Source: Bacteroidaceae bacterium
GTDB taxonomy: Bacteria > Bacteroidota > Bacteroidia > Bacteroidales > Bacteroidaceae
Direction of reading: 5' to 3'
DNA length: 43,278 bases
NCBI GenBank assembly: GCA_017616445.1
Contig: JAFZYE010000002.1
Location: 1 to 43,278 of the forward strand
Shown here: positions 8,005 to 14,583 of the stretch, piece by piece
How the letters are laid out: the number at the start of each line of letters is the position of its first letter
Position numbering within the stretch: the first letter of the stretch is position 1
Notes under the pieces: generated by a model
The model's database searches: none
What the model saw: the letters and a program-made list of their open reading frames with translations, nothing else
Told to the model about the DNA's origin: nothing
Program-made: the position numbers and the translations under genes

Positions 8005-8418
8005 CTATTCCCCAATTATCGTCACGATTAATCTTCGTGAACCACCGTAGTTGCGGTATTCGTTGAAATAGATGCCTTGCCATGTGCCGAGGTTCAGACG
8101 GCCATTGGTGATAGGGATAGTGAGGCTGACACCACTCAGGATGGATTTGGCATGAGCCGGCATGTCGTCTGCCCCTTCGAGGGTGTGCTCGTAGTCGGGA
8201 CGACCTTCGGGTACCAGACGGTTGAAGATGGTCTCCATGTCTGTTCGCACATCAGGGTCGCAGTTCTCGTTGATAGAGAGACCGCAGCTGGTGTGTTGGG
8301 TGAAGATGTTGATGATGCCCGTCTTGGGGAGTGGAGGCAGTTGGCGCACAATCTCGTTTGTCACTAAGTGGAATCCGCGCGACATACCCCTCAGAGTGAT
8401 TTCTGTCTGTTGTATCAT
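8005..8418 (-). CDS. YjbQ / UPF0047 family protein
   Basis: 137 residues, full length for the family. Family landmarks are all present: FTQHTSCGLSINEN (residues 40-53), DMPAHAKSILSG (about 85-96) and GTWQGIYFNEYRN (about 110-122), which contain the conserved His and acidic residues of the metal site. E. coli YjbQ has been reported to have thiamine phosphate synthase activity in vitro; the role in the cell is not settled. It starts 3 nt after the secreted-protein gene upstream and is probably cotranscribed with it. A thiamine-type receptor lies elsewhere in this window, but nothing links the two loci. Confidence 0.93.
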   Translation of the reverse strand: MIQQTEITLRGMSRGFHLVTNEIVRQLPPLPKTGIINIFTQHTSCGLSINENCDPDVRTDMETIFNRLVPEGRPDYEHTLEGADDMPAHAKSILSGVSLTIPITNGRLNLGTWQGIYFNEYRNYGGSRRLIVTIIGE

Positions 8419-8421
8419 AGC

Positions 8422-9018
8422 TTAAAGAATGGTGCCATAATCGATGGCATTGTAGAGTGTCTTGTATCGCTTCGAAGCATCGAGACAACGTTCGTATTCC
8501 TGTTTGTATTGAGTCGGAACGGCCTTGCCTGTATATACATCCTTGAAGGTCTTACCCCCGTCGGCACTCGACTTCACGATGACATTGATTACCTTGCCCT
8601 TGTTCAGGTAGAAACGGAAGTCGTAGATCATTCCGTTGTCGAAATCGAAGTCGGGCGTGCGCGCATATATAAATAAGGTGTTTCCCTTCTGGTCGTACAT
8701 GTATTCCTCGTAGAACTCACGCGCTGCATAGTTGTATTTCGTCGAAGCATAGCGCACATAATGGCTGGGGTAGATTTCGTCATCATCATTATCGCCCCAA
8801 TAGAAGAGCACATCCTCGAAATGGCCACCTGTACCAGGCAGGTTCTGCGCAACATGCAGCTGGCAATACTCAGCAGGAATCCCATCCTCCTTCATCATCA
8901 TGGCCAAGCTGCTCTTGATCTCGCTATACTCTTTTCGAATACTCTCTACGGTCGTCTGTGCATCAATGCAGAGCACCATGCCGCAAAGCAAACCAATCGT
9001 TAGACCAATCTTTTTCAT
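8422..9018 (-). CDS. Secreted protein of unknown function
   Basis: 198 residues. A signal peptide (MKKIGLTIGLLCGMVLCIDA) is followed by QTTVESIRKEYSEIK. The mature part is rich in Asp, Tyr and Phe (for example YWGDNDDDEIYPSHYVRY, residues 74-91), with a beta-rich middle and a charged helical C-terminus. No domain recognised. It is transcribed just ahead of the YjbQ-family gene with a 3-nt gap. A promoter box lies far upstream, at 9202-9209, giving a leader of about 180 nt. Confidence 0.8.
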   Translation of the reverse strand: MKKIGLTIGLLCGMVLCIDAQTTVESIRKEYSEIKSSLAMMMKEDGIPAEYCQLHVAQNLPGTGGHFEDVLFYWGDNDDDEIYPSHYVRYASTKYNYAAREFYEEYMYDQKGNTLFIYARTPDFDFDNGMIYDFRFYLNKGKVINVIVKSSADGGKTFKDVYTGKAVPTQYKQEYERCLDASKRYKTLYNAIDYGTIL

Positions 9019-9123
9019 TTACTTTTTATTTAAGTTTCGCATTTGCTCAATTTTGATTCTTTGAGGGAGTTCAGGAGTTCAGACGTTATTATTGGATGTT
9101 TACATCTGTAGTCATTTGTCTGC

Positions 9124-9158
9124 CACTCCTGTACTCCTGTCACTTCTGTCACTCCTTG
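9124..9158. repeat. 9-nt tandem array, unit CACTCCTGT
   Basis: Units CACTCCTGT, ACTCCTGT, CACTTCTGT, CACTCCTTG. It lies within the leader of the minus-strand gene at 8422-9018. Confidence 0.7.
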
Positions 9159-9201
9159 CTTGAACGAGCGGAAATTGAACTCCTTATATCTAATTTGGCT
9201 G

Positions 9202-9209
9202 CAAAGTTA
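9202..9209 (-). promoter_or_regulatory. Promoter -7 box TAACTTTG
   Basis: TAACTTTG on the minus strand is the only good match upstream of the 8422-9018 gene, about 183 nt from its start. Confidence 0.6.
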
Positions 9210-9266
9210 AGAAAAATAGTGAAAATAATGCTCTCACAGCATCAAAAAACACTTGAATTACCAAAA

Positions 9267-9295
9267 AATAGTAAATAGTAAATCGTTAAATAGTA
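9267..9295. repeat. Heptamer array, unit AATAGTA
   Basis: AATAGTA, AATAGTA, AATCGTTA, AATAGTA, then AATTATTTG directly before the tRNA-Pro promoter. A near-identical array precedes the tRNA-Gln promoter (39676-39704). Confidence 0.85.
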
Positions 9296-9304
9296 AATTA
9301 TTTG

Positions 9305-9312
9305 TATCTTTG
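9305..9312 (+). promoter_or_regulatory. Promoter -7 box TATCTTTG for tRNA-Pro
   Basis: TATCTTTG lies 24 nt before the first base of the tRNA. No other TAnnTTTG box lies between here and the GH95 gene. Confidence 0.8.
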
Positions 9313-9336
9313 TAGTCCGAAACGAAAAATAGGAAT

Positions 9337-9410
9337 CGGGATGTAGCGCAGTTGGTTAGCGTACACGTCTGGGGGGCGTGTGGTCGTCAGTTCGAGTCTG
9401 ATCATCCCGA
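9337..9410 (+). tRNA. tRNA-Pro (GGG)
   Basis: 74 nt. Acceptor stem CGGGATG pairs with CATCCCG; D arm GCGC/GCGT; anticodon stem CACGT/GCGTG with loop CTGGGGG, anticodon GGG; T arm GTCAG-TTCGAGT-CTGAT; discriminator A. CCA is not encoded. A run of seven T follows at once. Confidence 0.96.
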
Positions 9411-9456
9411 CTTTTTTTGTAATAAAAGTCTAAACAAATCCTCTTAAGCTACAATC

Positions 9457-11814
9457 ATGAAACACATTTGGACATCACTACTTTTGTTTGCAGTAGTGCT
9501 GACGGTCAAGGCAGCACCAGCTGTTGATAACGATCAACGATTATGGTACGACAAACCTGCTACTGTATGGCTCGAAGCGGTGCCTCTGGGCAACTCGCGC
9601 ATGGGTGCGATGGTGTATGGCGGAACGACAACAGAGGAGATTCAGCTGAACGAAGAGACCTTCTGGAGTGGCGGACCTCACAACAACAACAGCACGACTT
9701 CTCTGCAATACCTCACGGAGGTGCGTAGCCTTATCTTCGACGGTAAGGAGCGTGAGGCTGAGAATATCATCAACAGACAGTTCATCCCAGGTCCTCATGG
9801 CATGCGATACCTCACACTGGGTTCGGTGAAGATGGACTTTGGACATGAGAATGTACAAGGTTTCTGTCGCGACCTCGACCTGCAGACAGCTGTCGCAACG
9901 ACTTCATATACCTGTGATGGTGTGAAGTACACTCGTCGTGTCATCACTTCGATGGCCGATGGGGTCGTAGTGGTCAACATCAAGGCATCGAAGAAAACAC
10001 TGGGCTTCAAGCTCTATCACGACTGTAAATTGCCAAACGTGCAGGTATCTGCAGCGGGTCAGACCCTCACAGCCATTATCCCGGGTGTGGATCAGGAAGG
10101 TATCAAGGCCGCTCTCACAGCTCAGTGCCGCACGGATGTGAAAACCAACGGTAAGGTGCGTGTGGATGGTCAGGCACTCGTCATCGAAGGTGCCACAGAG
10201 GCTACACTGTATATCAGTGGTGCTACTAACTTTGTGAACTATCACGATGTGAGCGGAGATGCAGCTGCAAAGAACAGCCAGTATCTCACACAGGCTGAGA
10301 CGATGAACTTCGACCAACTGCTGAAGCGCCATCTGGCAAAGTACCAAGAGCAATATAAGCGTGTGAGCCTCAAGCTGCAGGACGATGGAGTAAACTCTAA
10401 CCTGCCTACACCTGAACGCCTCGATAAGTTCTACGGAAGCAAGGACATGGGTATGGTGGCTCTGCTGTTCAATTTCGGACGCTATCTGTTGATTTCTTCA
10501 TCGCAGGAGGGTGGTCAGGCTGCCAACCTGCAGGGTGTGTGGAACGACAAGTTGAATGCCCCTTGGGACTCGAAATACACCATCAATATCAATGCCGAGA
10601 TGAACTACTGGCCAGCTGAGATCTGTAACATCAGCGAGACTACAGGACCGCTCTTCACAATGATTAAGGACCTGAGCGAGACGGGTGCTATCACTGCCCG
10701 TCAGATGTACGGATGCCGCGGTTGGGTAGCTCATCACAACACAGATATCTGGCGTGTGGCTGGCCCTATCGACGGTGCTACTTGGGGTATGTTCCCCAAT
10801 GGTGGCGCATGGCTTGCAACCCATCTGTGGGAGCACTATCTCTACACGCTCGACAAGGACTTCCTGAAGGAATACTACCCAATTCTGCGCGATGCTGCTG
10901 TGTTCTACCTCGATTTTATGGTGGAGCACGACGGTGAACTGATTGTGACCCCATCTGTCAGTCCTGAGCATGGTGGACGTGGCAAGTCGAGCACTGTCAC
11001 AGCTGGTTGTACGATGGACAATCAGATTGCGTTCGATGCCCTCAATCAGGCACTTCAGGCTGCAAAGGTATTGGATGAAGATGCTGACCTGCAGAAGAAA
11101 CTCGAACGTGCCATCGCTAAGCTGCCGAAGATGAAGGTGGGGCAATACGGACAGCTGCAGGAGTGGCGTGAAGATCTTGACGATCCAAATGACCAGCATC
11201 GTCATATTTCACATCTCTATGGCCTTTATCCATCAGCACAGATATCTCCATTCAGCACTCCTGACCTCTTCAAGGCAGCAGGTAAAACCCTTGAGCAGCG
11301 TGGCGACCAAGCTACGGGATGGAGCCTTGGATGGAAGATTAACTTCTGGGCTCGTATGCTTGATGGCAACCATGCTTTCACCATCATCTCTAACATGCTG
11401 CGTCTGTTGCCGAACGAAGGCCGTGAACGTCAGTATCCTAATGGACGTACCTTCCCGAACCTGTTCGATGCACATCCACCATTCCAGATTGACGGAAACT
11501 TCGGAGCTACGGCAGGTATTGCTGAGATGTTAATTCAGAGTCACGATGGTGCCCTCCATCTCCTTCCTGCCCTCCCAGATGCATGGAGTGAGGGTAGTGT
11601 GAAGGGACTCAAGGCACGTGGAGGCTATGAGGTCAGCATCAGTTGGAAAGACGGTAAACTGCAGAACGCAACCATCCTTCCGAAATATTCAGGAACCCTG
11701 CGCATCCGCACCAAGGGACAGTTGAAGCAAGGCAGACTGGTGAAGCAGTATCCAGAATACGGCATTTACGAGTATGAGCTCCCAGTTACAGCAGGAAAGC
11801 CCGTAACCCTCTAA
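9457..11814 (+). CDS. Glycoside hydrolase family 95 (alpha-L-fucosidase/galactosidase type)
   Basis: 785 residues with a signal peptide (MKHIWTSLLLFAVVLTVKAA), so exported, probably periplasmic. The N-terminal beta domain carries the GH95 signatures LPLGNSRMGAMVYGG-like text (here VPLGNSRMGAMVYGG) and LNEETFWSGGP. The (alpha/alpha)6 catalytic domain has NINAEMNYWP (Asn377 and Asn379), SPEHGG (Glu504) and IDGNFGATAGIAEML (Asp679), corresponding to the Asn pair, Glu and Asp of the characterised bifidobacterial enzyme. GH95 enzymes release alpha-1,2-L-fucose or L-galactose from host or plant glycans by inversion. No SusC/SusD or other glycan gene is beside it. It starts 46 nt after tRNA-Pro and has no promoter box of its own in between. 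Confidence 0.95.
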   Translation: MKHIWTSLLLFAVVLTVKAAPAVDNDQRLWYDKPATVWLEAVPLGNSRMGAMVYGGTTTEEIQLNEETFWSGGPHNNNSTTSLQYLTEVRSLIFDGKEREAENIINRQFIPGPHGMRYLTLGSVKMDFGHENVQGFCRDLDLQTAVATTSYTCDGVKYTRRVITSMADGVVVVNIKASKKTLGFKLYHDCKLPNVQVSAAGQTLTAIIPGVDQEGIKAALTAQCRTDVKTNGKVRVDGQALVIEGATEATLYISGATNFVNYHDVSGDAAAKNSQYLTQAETMNFDQLLKRHLAKYQEQYKRVSLKLQDDGVNSNLPTPERLDKFYGSKDMGMVALLFNFGRYLLISSSQEGGQAANLQGVWNDKLNAPWDSKYTININAEMNYWPAEICNISETTGPLFTMIKDLSETGAITARQMYGCRGWVAHHNTDIWRVAGPIDGATWGMFPNGGAWLATHLWEHYLYTLDKDFLKEYYPILRDAAVFYLDFMVEHDGELIVTPSVSPEHGGRGKSSTVTAGCTMDNQIAFDALNQALQAAKVLDEDADLQKKLERAIAKLPKMKVGQYGQLQEWREDLDDPNDQHRHISHLYGLYPSAQISPFSTPDLFKAAGKTLEQRGDQATGWSLGWKINFWARMLDGNHAFTIISNMLRLLPNEGRERQYPNGRTFPNLFDAHPPFQIDGNFGATAGIAEMLIQSHDGALHLLPALPDAWSEGSVKGLKARGGYEVSISWKDGKLQNATILPKYSGTLRIRTKGQLKQGRLVKQYPEYGIYEYELPVTAGKPVTL

Positions 11815-11821
11815 CCCCCTT

Positions 11822-11856
11822 ATTATAAATTATACATTATCAATTATAAATTAATA
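11822..11856. repeat. Heptamer array, unit ATTATAA
   Basis: ATTATAA, ATTATAC, ATTATCA, ATTATAA, ATTAATA, between the GH95 stop and the small gene start 5 nt later. Confidence 0.85.
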
Positions 11857-11860
11857 AGGT

Positions 11861-12013
11861 ATGGCTGCACATTATTTAACAAGAAAAGGAGATCATGATG
11901 ATCTCGATGATAAAACGACCGCCAAACCTTTTGCGGAAATGGTGAGTCACGGTAATATGTTCTATCCCGATCCAGATGACAATCAGGAAGAACAGCCCAT
12001 CAATCTGAATTGA
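11861..12013 (+). CDS. Small acidic protein of unknown function (50 residues)
   Basis: An open frame of 51 codons from ATG to TGA: it starts MAAHYLTRKGDHDDLDDKT and ends EEQPINLN. It follows the GH95 gene on the same strand after a heptamer array, with AATAAGGT before the start. An intrinsic terminator begins 12 nt after the stop, which supports a real transcript end here. It is hydrophilic and Asp/Glu-rich, with no signal peptide or membrane segment. Codon use looks like the neighbours. No family recognised; being so short, it could be a chance frame, but position between array and terminator favours a gene. Confidence 0.6.
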   Translation: MAAHYLTRKGDHDDLDDKTTAKPFAEMVSHGNMFYPDPDDNQEEQPINLN

Positions 12014-12024
12014 TGCCCCCATCC

Positions 12025-12062
12025 AGCCGATTCATTCATCAAGAGTGAGTCGGCTGTTTTTT
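12025..12062 (+). terminator. Intrinsic terminator after GH95 / small gene
   Basis: Stem AGCCGA/TCGGCT with inner pairing of TTCA/TGAG-like bases, followed by GTTTTTTG. Confidence 0.85.
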
Positions 12063-12134
12063 GTACAAATAGGGTAGTTATTGTCTCTTTCTGATAAATA
12101 TTTATTGTTTTTCGATATTTTTTTGCTTTTTTTC

Positions 12135-12165
12135 TTGGTGGATTCAAAATAAGTATTTACCTTTG
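12135..12165 (+). promoter_or_regulatory. Promoter for DUF2975-XRE pair (TTG ... TACCTTTG)
   Basis: A -33 type TTG at 12135-12137 and a -7 box TACCTTTG at 12158-12165, spaced 20 nt, fit the Bacteroidetes promoter consensus. The start codon is 42 nt downstream. Confidence 0.75.
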
Positions 12166-12207
12166 CACCGAAAATAATTATCGTTTAACAATAAATACTT
12201 ATTAATT

Positions 12208-12945
12208 ATGAAGAAAAAGCTTAAAATTTACAGCACTCTGTTTGTTGTAGCACTTATCGTTTTGTTGGTTACCCATGCTGTCCGTTACGAAGGGTATACT
12301 TGGTATCAAGGTGGAAAGGACACATTGATGTTTGCGGATAATGCGCCGGAGTTTTATACGAGCGACACGACTTTCTATGAAGGTGGCCAAGGTGTACATA
12401 CTGTTTATCATCCCACGATGAGCTATAAGGTGTATGTGAAACCCAAAATGCCGAGAGACCATCAGATGCTCATATCAAGGGCTAAATGGTCAGGGCCGGA
12501 GAAACAGGAGATGCAGACGTACAGACTGACGATGCAAAAAGTGGAGTTGGAAACGCCTGTCAAAAAAGAAGGTTTTTTTATCATTTTCCCGATGATTGTA
12601 GCCATCGTCTCTGGTGTCTTGACTGCAGTGGTCACCATCTGGATTCTTTGTCTGGTGTTCAAGCTTGTGCGTCGCATCCGTCGTGGAGAGGTGTTTGTGG
12701 CACAGGTGTCGAAATACCTTGAAATCACTGGTTACCTCCTTGCGTCCCTCTATCTGATGCAATGGGTTGCCTCATACGCCTTAACTCAGTATTGTATTCG
12801 CAATATTCAGTTAGCTGACTATTACATCGTCTACGAGAACGATACGAACAGCATGTATCTCCTCACTGGTATAGGACTGATGATTATTTCGCAAATCATC
12901 CTCATAGGGAAGGAGATGAGGGAAGAACAGGAACTGACGATCTAA
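12208..12945 (+). CDS. DUF2975 family membrane protein
   Basis: 245 residues. Four membrane segments are visible: about 8-26 (STLFVVALIVLLVTHAV), about 127-153 (GFFIIFPMIVAIVSGVLTAVV and following), about 172-195 and about 218-236 (LTGIGLMIISQIILIG). A loop of about 100 residues lies between the first two. The second and third segments enclose the RRIRRGEVF stretch typical of DUF2975. Such proteins are regularly paired with a small XRE-type regulator, as here, where the regulator starts 12 nt later. The function of DUF2975 proteins is unknown; the pairing suggests that the membrane protein and DNA-binding protein act together. Confidence 0.85.
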   Translation: MKKKLKIYSTLFVVALIVLLVTHAVRYEGYTWYQGGKDTLMFADNAPEFYTSDTTFYEGGQGVHTVYHPTMSYKVYVKPKMPRDHQMLISRAKWSGPEKQEMQTYRLTMQKVELETPVKKEGFFIIFPMIVAIVSGVLTAVVTIWILCLVFKLVRRIRRGEVFVAQVSKYLEITGYLLASLYLMQWVASYALTQYCIRNIQLADYYIVYENDTNSMYLLTGIGLMIISQIILIGKEMREEQELTI

Positions 12946-12957
12946 ACATCGGGCCTT

Positions 12958-13164
12958 ATGAGTATCATAGTAAATGTAGATGTGATGATGGCAAAACGTA
13001 AGATGTCATCGCAAGAACTGGCCGAGAAGATAGGCATCACCCAAGCGAACCTCTCGATCCTGAAGACGGGTAAGGCCAAGGCTGTACGTTTCTCTACCTT
13101 AGAAGCTATTTGTCAGGCGCTCGACTGCCAACCAGGAGATATCCTGGAATACAGGGAAGATTGA
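12958..13164 (+). CDS. Small XRE/Cro-type transcriptional regulator paired with DUF2975
   Basis: 68 residues forming one helix-turn-helix domain: MSSQELAEKIGITQANLSIL (about 16-35) then KTGKAKAVRFSTLEAICQAL and the CQPGDILEY ending typical of the YozG-like group. It follows the DUF2975 gene by 12 nt in one transcript and is followed by a terminator. It probably regulates its own operon (inference). No effector domain is present. Confidence 0.92.
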   Translation: MSIIVNVDVMMAKRKMSSQELAEKIGITQANLSILKTGKAKAVRFSTLEAICQALDCQPGDILEYRED

Positions 13165-13177
13165 ACTAAAAACAACG

Positions 13178-13203
13178 AAAGCCCACCTATGAGGCGGGCT
13201 TTT
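13178..13203 (+). terminator. Terminator after the XRE gene, possibly bidirectional
   Basis: Stem AAAGCCC/GGGCTTT with T-rich ends on both strands; it lies between the plus-strand XRE gene and the minus-strand MaoC-like gene and could serve both. Confidence 0.8.
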
Positions 13204-13221
13204 GTGTTGGTATGTAGAATA

Positions 13222-13689
13222 TTAGTTTTCGAACATGTAGAGGAAGGTGGCGATACCTTCGAGTGCAGGCTTGCGTTCGCCTTCGATCTCGAGTGTGAAC
13301 TTAATCTCGACTTTGGCTGTACCACGCAGGTTAGCGATGTTGAAGAGTGAGCACGAAAGGCGTACACGTTTTCCAACGAGTACAGGGATGCCGAACTTCA
13401 TCTTGTCCATGCCGTAGTTGACCAACATCTTGATGTTGCGAGCCTCAATGACTTGCTGGTAGAGGTAGGGCAGGAGTGAAAGGGTGAGGTATCCGTGTGC
13501 GATGGTAGAGTGGTAAGGACTCTCTACTTTCGCACGCTCGGTATCGACATGTATCCATTGGTGGTCAAGTGTTGCGTCTGCAAACTTGTTGATTCGTTCC
13601 TGAGTGATTTCGAGCCATTCTGATTGTCCCAGTTCTTTGCCCAGATAAGCGGCAAATTCATCGTATGAGCTAATTGTAATCAATGCCAT
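13222..13689 (-). CDS. MaoC-like (R)-hydratase family protein
   Basis: 155 residues starting MALITISSYDEFAAYLG. The start at 13689 was chosen because the promoter box at 13718-13725 lies 28 nt upstream of it; a longer frame from 13728 would begin before the promoter. The hot-dog fold signature is present: FADATLDHQWIHVDTERA (residues about 37-54), with the catalytic Asp and His of the hydratase-2 motif, followed by SPYHSTIAHGYLTLSLLP. Enzymes of this family hydrate trans-2-enoyl-CoA or a related thioester. The gene stands alone, so the substrate is unknown. It is preceded by a 41-bp palindrome. Confidence 0.93.
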   Translation of the reverse strand: MALITISSYDEFAAYLGKELGQSEWLEITQERINKFADATLDHQWIHVDTERAKVESPYHSTIAHGYLTLSLLPYLYQQVIEARNIKMLVNYGMDKMKFGIPVLVGKRVRLSCSLFNIANLRGTAKVEIKFTLEIEGERKPALEGIATFLYMFEN

Positions 13690-13717
13690 AATAAAGAATT
13701 TTTTATAATTTCGGGTG

Positions 13718-13725
13718 CAAAGATA
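13718..13725 (-). promoter_or_regulatory. Promoter -7 box TATCTTTG for the MaoC-like gene
   Basis: TATCTTTG on the minus strand, 28 nt before the start. The palindrome at 13727-13767 abuts it on the upstream side. Confidence 0.75.
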
Positions 13726-13726
13726 C

Positions 13727-13767
13727 AAAATAATTCATGATGCGCAATGCGCATCATGAATTATTTT
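13727..13767. terminator. 41-bp perfect palindrome; rprY terminator touching the next promoter
   Basis: Two 20-bp arms around a single central A (13747), with AAAA at one end and TTTT at the other. On the minus strand it starts 4 nt after the rprY stop codon and ends in T4, so it can act as the rprY terminator; only one base separates it from the promoter of the next gene. Its ATTCATGATGC text resembles the ATTATGC heptamers. Confidence 0.75.
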
Positions 13768-13771
13768 CAAT

Positions 13772-14473
13772 TTATTCGGTCACTACGAGCTTGTAACCCT
13801 TTCCGTGTACGTTCAGGAGTTCAACATTGGGGTCGGCTTTGAGCAATTTGCGCAGCTTGGTGATATATACATCCATTGAGCGTGCATTGTAGTAGTTGTT
13901 GTCGACCCAGATAGCACGAAGGGCGTAGTCGCGCTGCAGCAATTCATTTTGTTTGCTGGCGAGCAGCTTCAGCAGGTCGGCTTCTTTTGTGGTGAGTTTC
14001 TCGACCACGTTTTCGTAGGTGAGGGTCTGCTTCTTGGAGTCGAAGGAGAACTTGCCAATCTGGAAAATGGATGAGTTGGCGTTCTTCTTTCCCTTGACAC
14101 GGCGCAGGATGGCTTCGATGCGGAATACGACCTCTTCCATTGAGAAAGGTTTGGTGATGTAGTCGTCTGCACCGAGTTCGAATCCTTGCTTCACATCTTC
14201 CTTCATGGTCTTTGCGGTGAGGAACATGAATGGTACGTCAGCATTTATCTCGCGGATTTTGTAGGCGAGGGTGAATCCGTCCATCTTAGGCATCATCACA
14301 TCGAGGATGCACAGGTCGTATTTGTTGTTCTGAAACGTGTTGAATCCTGCTTCACCATCGACACAGAGATCTACATTATAGTTCTTTGCTTCGAGGTATT
14401 CGCGTAGCAGCATGCCTAAGTTCTCGTCGTCTTCGCATAACATGATGCGAGCATTTTCAATTTTCTCTTCCAT
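13772..14473 (-). CDS. rprY: OmpR-family response regulator RprY
   Basis: 233 residues. The receiver domain (about 8-125) has the acidic pair DD (15-16), phosphorylation site Asp58 in CILDVMMPKMDG, Thr/Ser in FLTAKT and Lys in YITKPF. The C-terminal winged helix (about 135-231) has the OmpR signature TTKEADLLKLL and DVYITKLRKLLK. The sequence and its kinase partner match the RprX/RprY pair first described in Bacteroides fragilis. Here the kinase gene is upstream on the same strand, with 110 nt between, so the order is rprX then rprY. Targets cannot be read from this window. Confidence 0.92.
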   Translation of the reverse strand: MEEKIENARIMLCEDDENLGMLLREYLEAKNYNVDLCVDGEAGFNTFQNNKYDLCILDVMMPKMDGFTLAYKIREINADVPFMFLTAKTMKEDVKQGFELGADDYITKPFSMEEVVFRIEAILRRVKGKKNANSSIFQIGKFSFDSKKQTLTYENVVEKLTTKEADLLKLLASKQNELLQRDYALRAIWVDNNYYNARSMDVYITKLRKLLKADPNVELLNVHGKGYKLVVTE

Positions 14474-14515
14474 AATGGTATTGTTTTAGTGGTTGATAAT
14501 TATTTTTTCTGTTTT

Positions 14516-14583
14516 ATGGGGCCTATGGGGCTAATGGGCCTCATGGGTTTAATGAGCCTTATGAGACTTTTGGCCTCATGGGC
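14516..14583. repeat. 9-nt tandem array between rprX and rprY
   Basis: Units ATGGGGCCT, ATGGGGCTA, ATGGGCCTC, ATGGGTTTA, ATGAGCCTT, then a longer ATGAGACTTTTGGCCTC. It fills most of the 110-nt space and ends against the rprX stop codon. Confidence 0.8.

Larger units (their letters stand above)
9019..9336. other. Gene-free region between divergent transcripts
   Basis: Holds the long leader of the 8422-9018 gene, a 9-nt-period array (9124-9158), that gene's promoter (9202-9209), a heptamer array (9267-9295) and the tRNA-Pro promoter (9305-9312). No coding sequence is seen. Confidence 0.7.

Noticed and set aside
8005..8418. Link between the YjbQ-family gene and the TPP-controlled receptor as one thiamine system
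   Set aside because: The loci are 6 kb apart in separate operons, there is no riboswitch before the YjbQ gene, and the cellular role of YjbQ is not settled.
10498..11205. Long open frame of 235 codons antisense to GH95
   Set aside because: Shadow of the well-supported GH95 gene; no recognisable protein features.
13690..13728. N-terminal extension of the MaoC-like protein
   Set aside because: It includes the promoter box; the family's N-terminus begins at MALITISS.
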